Shown piece after piece: positions 16,999-24,331 of a stretch of 26,553 bases of DNA. The first letter of the stretch is position 1. Each line of letters begins with the position of its first letter. Below the pieces are notes generated by a model. That model made no database searches. It was not told the origin of the DNA and worked only from the letters and a program-made list of their open reading frames with translations. The stretch spans positions 1-26,553 of the forward strand of contig CALQNE010000021.1 in NCBI GenBank assembly GCA_943331855.1, read 5' to 3'. This stretch comes from Bordetella parapertussis. GTDB lineage: Bacteria > Pseudomonadota > Gammaproteobacteria > Burkholderiales > Burkholderiaceae_B. The translations under genes were made by a program, and so were the position numbers.

Positions 16999-17340
16999 GT
17001 GCTCGCTCATCGTCTTAAACAAGCCCGCCTACGCGCGGGGTTGTCACAAGAAAAACTCGGCAAACTTGCCGGTATCGATCCAATGTCAGCTAGTGCCCGC
17101 ATGAATCAGTATGAACGCGGCAAGCATTCGCCCGATTATCAATTGATGTGTCGTGTTGCAGAAATTCTAAATACGCCGGTTAGTTGGTTTTATACCGAAG
17201 ATGAAGACCTCGCGCGCTTGCAAGAAATCTTTTTTCACCTAGAGGGCAGTGTGCGGCGTCCTCTATTGATTCAGGCTGAATCGCTATTCTCGGCGAATCC
17301 TCCGGCAACCAAACCACTTGCGGTCGAACTCAGCAAATAA
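16999..17340 (+). CDS. XRE-family helix-turn-helix transcriptional regulator
   Basis: This 113-residue protein has one Cro/C1-type DNA-binding domain at about residues 3-62: LKQARLRAGLSQEKLGKLAGI forms the HTH, and ARMNQYERGKHSPDYQLMCRVAEILNTPVSWFY completes the five-helix fold. The remaining 45 residues show no sensor domain. The start is GTG at 16999 with AAAGGGA at 16987-16993, 5 bases upstream. The 186-base gap in front is AT-richer than the surroundings and contains the 10-bp dyad. It converges on the protease gene with 22 bases between stops. Targets are unknown; autoregulation through the upstream region is an inference. Confidence 0.85.
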   Translation: MLAHRLKQARLRAGLSQEKLGKLAGIDPMSASARMNQYERGKHSPDYQLMCRVAEILNTPVSWFYTEDEDLARLQEIFFHLEGSVRRPLLIQAESLFSANPPATKPLAVELSK

Positions 17341-17362
17341 ATCGGCCAGGGCAGGTACGCTC

Positions 17363-18526
17363 TCACCTTGGCTTGACGGGCCGCTGCCCCGCCGTTAACG
17401 CCAGGGTCTGAGTGCGGCCATTTCGATAAATCCCTAATTCAAGCAGATCACCCGGTGTTTTAGCGGCAATACGAGCCATCAAGCGTTGCGTATCGTTGAC
17501 CGGCTTGCCGTCAATGGTTTGAATGATGTCTCCCACTTTAAGCCCGCCTTTGGCCGCAGGCCCGTCGCGCATCATGCCTGCAATAATTACACCTCCTGCC
17601 CGCTCAAGTCCAAACGCACGAGCCAAGTCTGCGGTCACATCTTGTGGCTCAATGGCGAGCCAGCCGCGCTTCACAAATCCAAAGGTAACGATTTGACTCA
17701 TGACCTTTTGGGCAGCCTCCGCAGGAATTGCAAAACCAATGCCCAATGAGCCGCCTGATTTTGAGTAAATGGCCGTATTAATACCGACTAACCGGCCTTG
17801 CGTATCGATCAAAGCGCCACCCGAATTGCCCGGATTAATCGCAGCATCGGTTTGGATAAAATTCTCGTAGGTATTGATACCAAGGCCCTCGCGACCTAAG
17901 GCCGACACAATCCCCATCGTAATTGTTTGGCCAACGCCGAAGGGATTGCCGATCGCGAGCACCACATCTCCGACGCGCGGCGACTCTAGAGAACTAAAGT
18001 CCAGCACAGGCAAATCTTGTAGCTCAATTTTTAGCACAGCAAGATCAGAGTCCGCATCAACACCAATGACCTTCGCAACCGCTTGTCGCCCGTCCGTCAA
18101 CGCCACAACGATTTCATCTGCACCCTCGATCACATGAAAATTCGTCAGCACATGACCCTTGGCAGAGGCGACCACGCCTGAACCCAGGTTCGTCGTTTGT
18201 TGAGACTGATTAAACCCAGGCATTTGTTCAAAAAATTTGCGCATCACCGGGTCGGGCGGCAAAGGGATTCTGGAAACTTGCGTGCGCTTTGTTGTGTGAA
18301 TATTGGCTACAGCCGGGGCCGCGGCCGCTACGGCGACCGCATACGACCCCGGAGCCTGTTGCGAGATACCAACAGGAGCTGCCCTCGACTCCGCCGTTTG
18401 GGTGCCTGGGGGTACCGCCACTCGGGATGCGCCCTGCAGCCAATCCGGGCGTAAAGTCGTTACCACGAATAGAATCGCAATACACACCGTGACTGCTTGC
18501 GCAAACACCAGCCAAAGACGACGCAT
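17363..18526 (-). CDS. degQ: Membrane-anchored single-PDZ serine protease (DegS/AlgW/DegQ type)
   Basis: This trypsin-like HtrA-family protease has 387 residues. The catalytic triad is His131 (TNFHVIEG), Asp161 (DSDLAVLK) and Ser235 (GNSGGAL). One PDZ domain follows (about residues 285-380: GWLAIEPQDV, GLKVGDIIQTIDGKPV). The N-terminus has an uncleaved-looking hydrophobic segment (about residues 8-24) and then an Ala/Pro-rich linker. One PDZ plus an anchor is the DegS/AlgW layout, used in site-1 cleavage of anti-sigma-E factors, whereas DegP/DegQ have two PDZ domains; genomes often still label this locus degQ. AGGA (minus strand, 18533-18536) precedes the ATG by 6 bases. It is divergent from nif3 with 18 bases between start codons. 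Confidence 0.9.
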   Translation of the reverse strand: MRRLWLVFAQAVTVCIAILFVVTTLRPDWLQGASRVAVPPGTQTAESRAAPVGISQQAPGSYAVAVAAAAPAVANIHTTKRTQVSRIPLPPDPVMRKFFEQMPGFNQSQQTTNLGSGVVASAKGHVLTNFHVIEGADEIVVALTDGRQAVAKVIGVDADSDLAVLKIELQDLPVLDFSSLESPRVGDVVLAIGNPFGVGQTITMGIVSALGREGLGINTYENFIQTDAAINPGNSGGALIDTQGRLVGINTAIYSKSGGSLGIGFAIPAEAAQKVMSQIVTFGFVKRGWLAIEPQDVTADLARAFGLERAGGVIIAGMMRDGPAAKGGLKVGDIIQTIDGKPVNDTQRLMARIAAKTPGDLLELGIYRNGRTQTLALTAGQRPVKPR

Positions 18527-18544
18527 GAGGCATCCTGGAGAATT

Positions 18545-19300
18545 ATGAAAACGGTTTCAACACATACCTTAACGCAGTGGTTGGATGCAACGCTCAATAC
18601 AACCGCCTTCGCGGATTATTGCCCCAATGGTCTACAGGTTGAAGGTAAGCATTCTGTCGCTCATATTATCGCGGGCGTCACGGCAAGTCAGGCGCTAATC
18701 GAGATTGCGGCAGAACGAAAGGCCGACGCCCTATTGGTGCACCATGGCTGGTTTTGGAAAGGTGAAGATCCAAGGATTCTCGGCACGCGTAAGCGACGTC
18801 TGGCCAGCTTACTCGCACATGACCTGAATTTACTGGCCTATCACCTGCCTCTGGACGCGCATCCTGTTCTGGGCAACAACGCACAACTGGCTCGTGTTCT
18901 GGGGCTTTTGGCCCACCCACCCAAAGATCCAAACGCGCTATTGTGGCTTGGGTCAATGCCAGGGACGGCCACGCTGGCCGAGGTTGCCAATCGCGTGGCG
19001 CAATCCTTAGGTCGCACCCCCTTGGTCATTGGTATGGATCAGATGCCCGTCGAGCGAATTGCCTGGTGCACCGGGGCAGCCCAAAACATGCTTGAAAAAG
19101 CCATTGCCGCCGGCGCACAGTTATTTATTACAGGCGAAATCTCTGAGCCAACCGTGCACTTGGCCCGCGAGGCGGGCGTTGGTTTTATCAGCGCCGGCCA
19201 CCATGCGACCGAGCGCTACGGAGTCGAGGCACTGGGTCGAGCGATCGAGCAAGAATTTGGGATTCGGGTGGACTTTGTGGACATCGACAACCCCGTCTGA
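18545..19300 (+). CDS. Nif3-like dinuclear metal-centre protein
   Basis: This 251-residue protein is of the Nif3/YbgI/DUF34 family, predicted metal-dependent hydrolases; some members have been proposed as GTP cyclohydrolase I type 2, but the role remains unsettled. Metal ligands are visible in LLVHHGWFW, in HLPLDAHPVLGNN, and in the C-terminal SAGHHATERYGVEALG motif. The ATG at 18545 is chosen because GGAG at 18537-18540 lies 4 bases upstream; an earlier in-frame ATG would start inside the divergent protease gene. It is an extra neighbour of the pet operon in many betaproteobacteria. Confidence 0.92.
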   Translation: MKTVSTHTLTQWLDATLNTTAFADYCPNGLQVEGKHSVAHIIAGVTASQALIEIAAERKADALLVHHGWFWKGEDPRILGTRKRRLASLLAHDLNLLAYHLPLDAHPVLGNNAQLARVLGLLAHPPKDPNALLWLGSMPGTATLAEVANRVAQSLGRTPLVIGMDQMPVERIAWCTGAAQNMLEKAIAAGAQLFITGEISEPTVHLAREAGVGFISAGHHATERYGVEALGRAIEQEFGIRVDFVDIDNPV

Positions 19301-19301
19301 A

Positions 19302-19335
19302 CACACTAATATCTTGTGTGAAAGATATTAGTGTG
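19302..19335 (+). terminator. Perfect 14-bp hairpin after nif3, probable terminator
   Basis: CACACTAATATCTT at 19302-19315 pairs exactly with 19322-19335 around a 6-base loop (GTGTGA), starting one base after the nif3 stop. The following plus-strand sequence is pyrimidine-rich (CACTCACTCTTTCTTT) but lacks an immediate T-run, and the stem is AT-rich, so termination may be weak. It lies between convergent nif3 and mscL and could also act as a 3'-end stabiliser. Confidence 0.55.
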
Positions 19336-19388
19336 CACTCACTCTTTCTTTAATCAGGGTATTTGTTGATGCTTGGTATAGTGCTCAT

Positions 19389-19832
19389 TTACTTCTTTAA
19401 CGAATCCCGAATCTCGCGCAGCAAGGCGATTTCTTCTGGGGTCGCGGGTGGGGGCGCTGCCAGATCCATTTTGGCGCGGGCTGTATTAATCGCTTTCACC
19501 ATAAAAAAGATGACAAACGCCAGCAAAACAAAGTTAATCACAATCGTCAGAAAGTTGCCCCATGCAAACAAGTTTGCCCCAGCCTTGGTCAAATCCGCAT
19601 AGGTTTCTGGGCCCGCGTATTGGGCCGGGCGTGAAAAGACAATGTACTTATTACTGAAGTCAACTGATCCGCCCAGCAAAAAGTTCACGATTGGCATGAC
19701 AATATCTTTGACTAGCGAGTCGACGATTTTGCCGAAGGCGGCCCCCACGATCACACCCACTGCCAAGTCAACAACATTACCGCGTAACGCAAATTGCTCA
19801 AACTCTTTGAAAATTCCTTTTCCTGACGCCAT
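19389..19832 (-). CDS. mscL: Large-conductance mechanosensitive channel MscL
   Basis: MscL is a homopentameric inner-membrane channel that opens under high membrane tension to release solutes during osmotic downshock. The 147-residue product has the N-terminal amphipathic helix ([14 protein letters not shown]), TM1 ([22 protein letters not shown], the pore-lining Gly/Ala-rich segment), a periplasmic loop, TM2 (about residues 92-113), and the cytoplasmic bundle ending [20 protein letters not shown]. It is transcribed toward nif3 and divergently from petA. GGGAG on the minus strand at about 19841-19845 precedes the ATG. Confidence 0.96.
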   Translation of the reverse strand: MASGKGIFKEFEQFALRGNVVDLAVGVIVGAAFGKIVDSLVKDIVMPIVNFLLGGSVDFSNKYIVFSRPAQYAGPETYADLTKAGANLFAWGNFLTIVINFVLLAFVIFFMVKAINTARAKMDLAAPPPATPEEIALLREIRDSLKK

Positions 19833-19865
19833 TTCTCATTTCTCCCATAGAAAGTGTTCGCTTGG

Positions 19866-19901
19866 TCGCGCTATAATAAGGGGTTAAAAAATTTGCAACA
19901 A
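19866..19901 (-). promoter_or_regulatory. Candidate sigma-70 promoter of mscL
   Basis: On the minus strand, TTGTTG (19896-19901) and TATTAT (19873-19878) are separated by exactly 17 bases, giving a predicted start near 19866 and a leader of about 33 bases to the mscL ATG. The same bases on the plus strand read TATAAT (19872-19877), facing petA, but no acceptable plus-strand -35 is seen at 16-18 bases. This is a prediction from motif match only. Confidence 0.45.
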
Positions 19902-19985
19902 GACAAAAAGTGTTTGTTGGGTAATGACTGCTAGGCGGCATTAACAAAGAGGTAAGGTCGCCCGCGCAACAACAAGGATAGGAAG

Positions 19986-20627
19986 ATGAGTCAGGATTCA
20001 GTTATGCATGATGACGAAGGTGCGGTTCCGGCCACACTCCCGTCAGACCCTTCGCGCCGCCTCTGGATCGGCACAACCTGTGCCATGGGCGGGGTGGCCG
20101 GTTTAGCCGCTGCAGTTCCGTTTGTCAGCACTTTCGCGCCTTCCGACCGTGCCCGCGCAGCAGGCGCCCCAGTTGAAGTCGACATTAGCACCTTGGCGCC
20201 AGGCGAAATGCGCACTGTTGAATGGCGCGGCAAGCCTGTTTGGCTCATTCGCCGCACCAAAGAACAACTCGATTCGCTCAAGCAAAACGCTGGCGAACTT
20301 GCCGACCCTAACTCAACGCGCGCGGGCTACACACCCGCTTACGCAAAAAACGAGTGGCGCTCGCGCAAACAAGAACTTTTTGTCGCCGTGGGTATTTGCA
20401 CGCATTTAGGCTGCTCACCCACACCAAAGTTTGCAACAGGCGCACAGCCCAGTCTGCCTTCCAATTGGGATGGCGGCTTTTTATGCCCCTGCCACGGCTC
20501 AACCTTCGACATGGCCGGTCGCGTGTTTAAAAACAAACCCGCACCTGACAATCTCGAAGTGCCCCCGTATCAGTATTTAAGCGACACCCGCATCATTGTC
20601 GGGGTTGACGAGAACAACAAGGCCTAA
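19986..20627 (+). CDS. petA: Ubiquinol-cytochrome c reductase Rieske iron-sulfur subunit
   Basis: This is the Rieske 2Fe-2S protein of the cytochrome bc1 complex, 213 residues. An N-terminal twin-arginine sequence (SRRLWIGT, Arg24-Arg25) before a hydrophobic anchor (about residues 31-50) implies export by Tat and retention as a membrane anchor. Cluster ligands are Cys138 and His140 (CTHLGC) and Cys167 and His170 (CPCHGS), with Cys143 and Cys169 as the usual disulfide pair. AAGGA at 19974-19978 lies 7 bases before the ATG. It is the first gene of petABC; the 153-base gap to mscL should hold its promoter. Confidence 0.97.
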   Translation: MSQDSVMHDDEGAVPATLPSDPSRRLWIGTTCAMGGVAGLAAAVPFVSTFAPSDRARAAGAPVEVDISTLAPGEMRTVEWRGKPVWLIRRTKEQLDSLKQNAGELADPNSTRAGYTPAYAKNEWRSRKQELFVAVGICTHLGCSPTPKFATGAQPSLPSNWDGGFLCPCHGSTFDMAGRVFKNKPAPDNLEVPPYQYLSDTRIIVGVDENNKA

Positions 20628-20683
20628 CGGTCTGTTGCTCACTCCCCACAACGTCACACTGAACAAGTAAAGGAACCGTTTTC

Positions 20684-22063
20684 ATGGCTGGCCATAAAAC
20701 CGTCGAAACGACCGGACTGCTAGGTTGGATCGACCAGCGCTTTCCGCTGACCTCCACGTATAAAGCGCATTTGTCTGAGTACTATGCGCCCAAAAATTTT
20801 AACTTTTGGTACTTTTTTGGCGCCCTGTCTTTACTAGTATTGGTGCTCCAGATCGTCACAGGTATTTTTTTGGTTATGCACTACAAGCCTGACGCGCAGT
20901 TTGCGTTTCAATCTGTCGAGTACATCATGCGTGAAGTGCCAGGCGGATGGTTTATCCGTTATATGCACTCTACAGGTGCCTCGATGTTTTTTGTCGTGGT
21001 GTATCTACACATGGTGCGGGCTCTGATTTATGGCTCATACCGTAAACCACGTGAACTGGTCTGGATCTTCGGCGTTGGTATTTTCTTGTGCCTGATGGGC
21101 GAAGCCTTTTTTGGCTACCTTTTGCCCTGGGGCCAAATGTCCTTCTGGGGCGCACAGGTCATCGTGAACCTGTTCTCGGCGATTCCGTTTATTGGCCCTG
21201 AACTCTCGATCTGGATTCGGGGCGACTACGTGGTGTCTGATGCAACGTTGAATCGCTTCTTCGCGTTCCATGTCATCGCGATCCCACTCGTTTTACTTGG
21301 TCTGGTTGTTGCGCACGTGGTCGCCTTGCATGAAGTGGGTTCAAACAACCCGGATGGCGTCGACATCAAAACTAAACAAGATAAGTATGGTCGTCCGCTT
21401 GACGGCATCCCGTTTCACCCTTACTACACCGTGCACGACATTATGGGTTTTATGGGATTTCTGATCATCTTCATGGCGATTGTTTTCTTCGCCCCTGAGA
21501 TGGGCGGCTACTTTCTTGAGTTTAATAACTTTATTCCTGCTGATCCTCTCAAGACCCCGCTGCACATTGCACCCGTTTGGTACTTCACACCTTTCTACTC
21601 AATGTTGCGCGCAACGACTGACGACTTCACCTGGGTGTTAGCTGGCGCAGCAGTACTCGCTGCAATCGTCATGTTCTTGCGTAACAAAGGCCTCTTGAAG
21701 CTGCTTGTGCCCGTTGTGTTGTTAGGCGTTGCTGTACTGCTGCGCTTAATCGACGCAAAATTCTGGGGTGTCGTGGCAATGGGTGGCGCAGTGGTGCTGT
21801 TGTTCTTCCTGCCCTGGTTAGATTACAGCCCTGTCAAATCCATTCGCTATCGTCCAGGTTGGCATAAAACGCTTTACGGCATCTTCTTTGCCAACTTTGT
21901 TGTCTTGGGCTATCTCGGCACTCAAGCGCCTACAGACCTCTTCAACCTCATCTCGCAAATTGGTACGCTCATCTATCTGGGCTTCTTTTTCTTGATGCCG
22001 GTATGGAGTCGTCTCGGAACCTTCAAAGCGGTCCCTGACCGCGTCACGTTCCACGCCCATTGA
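20684..22063 (+). CDS. petB: Ubiquinol-cytochrome c reductase cytochrome b subunit
   Basis: Cytochrome b holds hemes bL and bH and both quinone sites of the bc1 complex. The product is 459 residues, with eight or more hydrophobic segments. Heme-ligand histidines are His95/His196 and His109/His211, with the 14- and 15-residue spacing of bacterial bc1. The Qo-site motif usually written PEWY reads PVWY here (residues 297-300, in APVWYFTPFYSMLRA), a variant I recall from proteobacterial sequences. It lies between petA (56 bases upstream) and petC (25 bases downstream). Confidence 0.97.
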   Translation: MAGHKTVETTGLLGWIDQRFPLTSTYKAHLSEYYAPKNFNFWYFFGALSLLVLVLQIVTGIFLVMHYKPDAQFAFQSVEYIMREVPGGWFIRYMHSTGASMFFVVVYLHMVRALIYGSYRKPRELVWIFGVGIFLCLMGEAFFGYLLPWGQMSFWGAQVIVNLFSAIPFIGPELSIWIRGDYVVSDATLNRFFAFHVIAIPLVLLGLVVAHVVALHEVGSNNPDGVDIKTKQDKYGRPLDGIPFHPYYTVHDIMGFMGFLIIFMAIVFFAPEMGGYFLEFNNFIPADPLKTPLHIAPVWYFTPFYSMLRATTDDFTWVLAGAAVLAAIVMFLRNKGLLKLLVPVVLLGVAVLLRLIDAKFWGVVAMGGAVVLLFFLPWLDYSPVKSIRYRPGWHKTLYGIFFANFVVLGYLGTQAPTDLFNLISQIGTLIYLGFFFLMPVWSRLGTFKAVPDRVTFHAH

Positions 22064-22088
22064 GCCTAACCTAATTTACGGAATGACC

Positions 22089-22943
22089 ATGATCAAGAAG
22101 CTGCTTTGTGCTCTTGCCCTGTTAATCACTTGCAGTGCGGCGAATGCTTCGGGCGGAGAGTTTCCGCTCGACCGAGCACCTAACCGCATTAATGAACTAA
22201 CTTCACTGCAAAACGGTGCCAAGCTATTTGTAAACTATTGCCTGAACTGTCATAGCGCAGCATCAATGCGCTACAACAAACTCAATGACATCGGACTCAC
22301 CGACGATCAAATTCGCACCAGCTTGCTATTCACCGGCGAAAAAGTCGGCGACCTCATGCTGGGCTCTGTTGCAGTCAAAGACGGCAAACGCTGGTTTGGC
22401 GTGATGCCACCTGACCTCTCAGTCATTGCGCGCGCCAAGTCTGTGAATGCGGGTCCCACGGGCTCTGATTACATCTATACCTACTTGCGCACTTTTTATC
22501 GCGATACAAGCAAGCCCACAGGTTGGGATAATCTTGCGTATCCTGCTGCAGCAATGCCGCACGTGCTCTACGAGCGCCAGGGTCCTCGCGAAATGACCTC
22601 GGTCGTGATCCATGAACACGAGGCGCCAGGCGGCAAAGGTCACGCTACATGGGAGCGCGTCACGACAACCTATGATGCGCTAGGCTACTCAACAAGCAAA
22701 ACAGAAAAGCTTGCGAATTACCATGGCAAGGCCTCGGCCGAGCACAAGTTCAAAGCGCTTGATGCGTCACGTACCTCTGCTTACGACAATGATGTTGCCG
22801 ATCTCACCAACTTCATGACCTGGATGTCTGAGCCAATCCAGCAAACGCGCAAACAAATTGGCGTTTGGGTCTTGTTGTTCCTGGGCTTGTTTTTCGTTGT
22901 GGCGTGGCGTCTGAACGCATCGTTCTGGAAGCACGTCAAGTAA
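22089..22943 (+). CDS. petC: Ubiquinol-cytochrome c reductase cytochrome c1 subunit
   Basis: Cytochrome c1 accepts electrons from the Rieske protein and passes them to soluble cytochrome c in the periplasm. A Sec signal peptide (IKKLLCALALLITCSAANA) precedes the mature SGGEFPLD. The heme site is CLNCH (Cys51, Cys54, His55) followed by SAASMRYN. A C-terminal membrane anchor (IGVWVLLFLGLFFVVAWRL) leaves a short cytoplasmic end. An in-frame ATG at 22083 is also possible, but ACGGA at 22078-22082 abuts it, while the ATG at 22089 is 6 bases away, so I prefer 22089 (284 residues). A strong terminator follows. Confidence 0.95.
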   Translation: MIKKLLCALALLITCSAANASGGEFPLDRAPNRINELTSLQNGAKLFVNYCLNCHSAASMRYNKLNDIGLTDDQIRTSLLFTGEKVGDLMLGSVAVKDGKRWFGVMPPDLSVIARAKSVNAGPTGSDYIYTYLRTFYRDTSKPTGWDNLAYPAAAMPHVLYERQGPREMTSVVIHEHEAPGGKGHATWERVTTTYDALGYSTSKTEKLANYHGKASAEHKFKALDASRTSAYDNDVADLTNFMTWMSEPIQQTRKQIGVWVLLFLGLFFVVAWRLNASFWKHVK

Positions 22944-22955
22944 GTTGTTTTTCAG

Positions 22956-22997
22956 GGCCAGCGTCTGCCTGACGTAGACGCTGGCCTTTCGCTTTTA
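22956..22997 (+). terminator. Rho-independent terminator after petC
   Basis: GGCCAGCGTCT (22956-22966) pairs perfectly with AGACGCTGGCC (22976-22986) around a 9-base loop, followed by TTTCGCTTTT. It begins 12 bases after the petC stop and should end the petABC transcript, leaving about 30 bases before sspA. Confidence 0.88.
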
Positions 22998-23028
22998 TTC
23001 GTATTCATTTTTAGGACGGAAATCCATC

Positions 23029-23640
23029 ATGATGGTCCTCTACTCTGGCACCACCTGCCCCTTCTCACATCGCTGTCGCTTTGTGTTGTTTGAAAAGGGC
23101 ATGGATTTCGAAATCCGCGACATCGACTTGTTTAACAAGCCTGAAGATATCGCCGTCATGAATCCCTACGGTCAGGTCCCCATTCTGGTCGAACGTGATC
23201 TGATTTTGTATGAGTCAAACATCATCAATGAGTACATTGACGAGCGCTTTCCTCATCCACAACTGATGCCAGCTGACCCGGTCATGCGTGCGCGTACGCG
23301 TTTGTTTTTATACAACTTTGAAAAAGAGTTGTTCATCCATGTGGCGGCGCTCGAAGACCGTGCTGTTCGTGCCGACGAAAAGCGAATGAACGTCGCGCGT
23401 GCAGCCGTGCGTGATCGTCTCTCGCAACTTGCTCCCTTGTTGCTCAAAAATAAGTACATGCTTGGCGAAGAATTTTCAATGTTAGACGTTGCCATGGCTC
23501 CATTACTCTGGCGCCTTGACCACTATGGTATTGAGCTTCCAAAAACAGCAGCGCCTATTCAAAAATATGGCGAACGCATTTTTTCGCGTCCCGCCTATAT
23601 TGAGGCACTGACGCCTTCTGAAAAAGTAATGCGTCGTTAA
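23029..23640 (+). CDS. sspA: Stringent starvation protein A homologue
   Basis: SspA is a glutathione-S-transferase-fold protein that binds RNA polymerase and alters transcription under starvation and acid stress. The 203 residues include the thioredoxin-like N-terminal half (LYSGTTCPFSHRCRFVLFEKGMDFEIRDIDLFNKPEDIAVMNPYGQVPI in pieces) and an all-helical C-terminal half with the YIDERFPHPQLMP boundary. SspA is not expected to be an active transferase. GGACGGA at 23014-23020 precedes an ATGATG pair at 23029, so either ATG could serve. sspB follows after 11 bases, forming the usual sspAB operon. Confidence 0.94.
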   Translation: MMVLYSGTTCPFSHRCRFVLFEKGMDFEIRDIDLFNKPEDIAVMNPYGQVPILVERDLILYESNIINEYIDERFPHPQLMPADPVMRARTRLFLYNFEKELFIHVAALEDRAVRADEKRMNVARAAVRDRLSQLAPLLLKNKYMLGEEFSMLDVAMAPLLWRLDHYGIELPKTAAPIQKYGERIFSRPAYIEALTPSEKVMRR

Positions 23641-23651
23641 GCTGCGCTGCG

Positions 23652-24116
23652 ATGGCTGAAACTTCGACCAAACCGTACATGATTCGTGCCTTGCACGAAT
23701 GGTGTACTGATAATGGATATACGCCCCAAATCGTCGTGCGTGTCGATGCCAACACGCTCGTACCACCCGCGCATATCCAAGACGGTCAAATCACGCTTAA
23801 CATCAGCATGATGGCGACTAAAGGCCTCACGCTTGGTAACGATACGATCGAGTTTCAGGCGCGTTTCAATGGCGTCACTGAAAACCTGTATATCCCAGTC
23901 GGTGCTGTCACGGCTCTTTATGCGCGCGAAACGGGTGCCGGCATGGGTTTCGAGGTTGAAGAACATCGCGAACAAAATACGGCCGCCACGAACACCTCTA
24001 CTGCGAATTTCGCAGCAGGTACGCAGACACAAAAACCAAATAATATCGCGGCGCCAGCGGCTGCAAGCCCTGAACCGGCCGAGCCAAAGCGACCAAAACT
24101 CACTATCGTGAAGTAA
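23652..24116 (+). CDS. sspB: ClpXP protease specificity-enhancing factor SspB
   Basis: SspB is the adaptor that binds ssrA-tagged and some other substrates and delivers them to ClpXP. The 154-residue protein has the substrate-binding domain at about residues 1-115 (STKPYMIRALHEWC, TPQIVVRVD, LNISMMATKGLTL, ARFNGVTENLYIPVGAVTALYARE), then a flexible Ala/Thr/Asn-rich linker, and a short basic C-terminal tail RPKLTIVK. The tail resembles the ClpX-docking peptide of E. coli SspB, which ends in a similar Arg-Pro-x-Leu-x-Val-Val-Lys pattern. It lies 11 bases after sspA with no strong ribosome-binding site, suggesting coupled translation. Confidence 0.93.
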   Translation: MAETSTKPYMIRALHEWCTDNGYTPQIVVRVDANTLVPPAHIQDGQITLNISMMATKGLTLGNDTIEFQARFNGVTENLYIPVGAVTALYARETGAGMGFEVEEHREQNTAATNTSTANFAAGTQTQKPNNIAAPAAASPEPAEPKRPKLTIVK

Positions 24117-24140
24117 AAGCTTTTGTTTCGCAATCAACCA

Positions 24141-24169
24141 GTCGCGATAAATACTTTATAATTCGCGAC
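24141..24169 (+). promoter_or_regulatory. Candidate tRNA-Thr promoter within a dyad
   Basis: A perfect TATAAT at 24157-24162 is followed by a GC-rich discriminator (TCGCGAC), as is usual for stable-RNA promoters under stringent control. The start would be near 24170, about 33 bases before the tRNA. No good -35 is visible at the usual distance. The -10 is enclosed by GTCGCGA (24141-24147) and TCGCGAC (24163-24169), an exact inverted repeat. Confidence 0.4.
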
Positions 24170-24202
24170 GTTGTGAAGGTGCTTGAACTTTTGCAACACA
24201 CC

Positions 24203-24278
24203 GCCGGAGTAGCTCAGTTGGTAGAGCAGCTCACTTGTAATGAGAAGGTCGAGGGTTCGATTCCTTTCTCCGGCACCA
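24203..24278 (+). tRNA. tRNA-Thr (anticodon TGT)
   Basis: The 76-base cloverleaf has a perfect acceptor stem (GCCGGAG with CTCCGGC), D arm GCTCAGTTGGTAGAGC, anticodon loop CTTGTAA giving TGT (threonine, reading ACA and related codons), a T arm GAGGGTTCGATTCCTTT with G-T pairs, and an encoded CCA end. The anticodon stem has a G-A mismatch at its top pair. It is a single gene between sspB and a clear terminator. Confidence 0.97.
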
Positions 24279-24287
24279 AGGTTTTAG

Positions 24288-24317
24288 ACGGGTCACGCAA
24301 GTGACCCGTTTTTATTT
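24288..24317 (+). terminator. Rho-independent terminator after tRNA-Thr
   Basis: ACGGGTCAC (24288-24296) pairs with GTGACCCGT (24301-24309) around a GCAA tetraloop, followed by a run of T (TTTTTATTT). It starts 10 bases after the tRNA end. The M81 peptidase gene on the opposite strand ends 15 bases further on, so the hairpin may serve that gene as well. Confidence 0.88.
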
Positions 24318-24331
24318 GTCAATGCTTGCCG

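Noticed and set aside
17341..17362. Terminator between the convergent XRE and protease genes
   Set aside because: Only broken short stems (GCCA/TGGC, GGT/ACC) reaching into the protease coding end; no T-run.
23637..24137. 166-codon open frame antisense to sspB
   Set aside because: Composition is Arg/Ser-rich with no domain, and it mirrors a convincing SspB gene.
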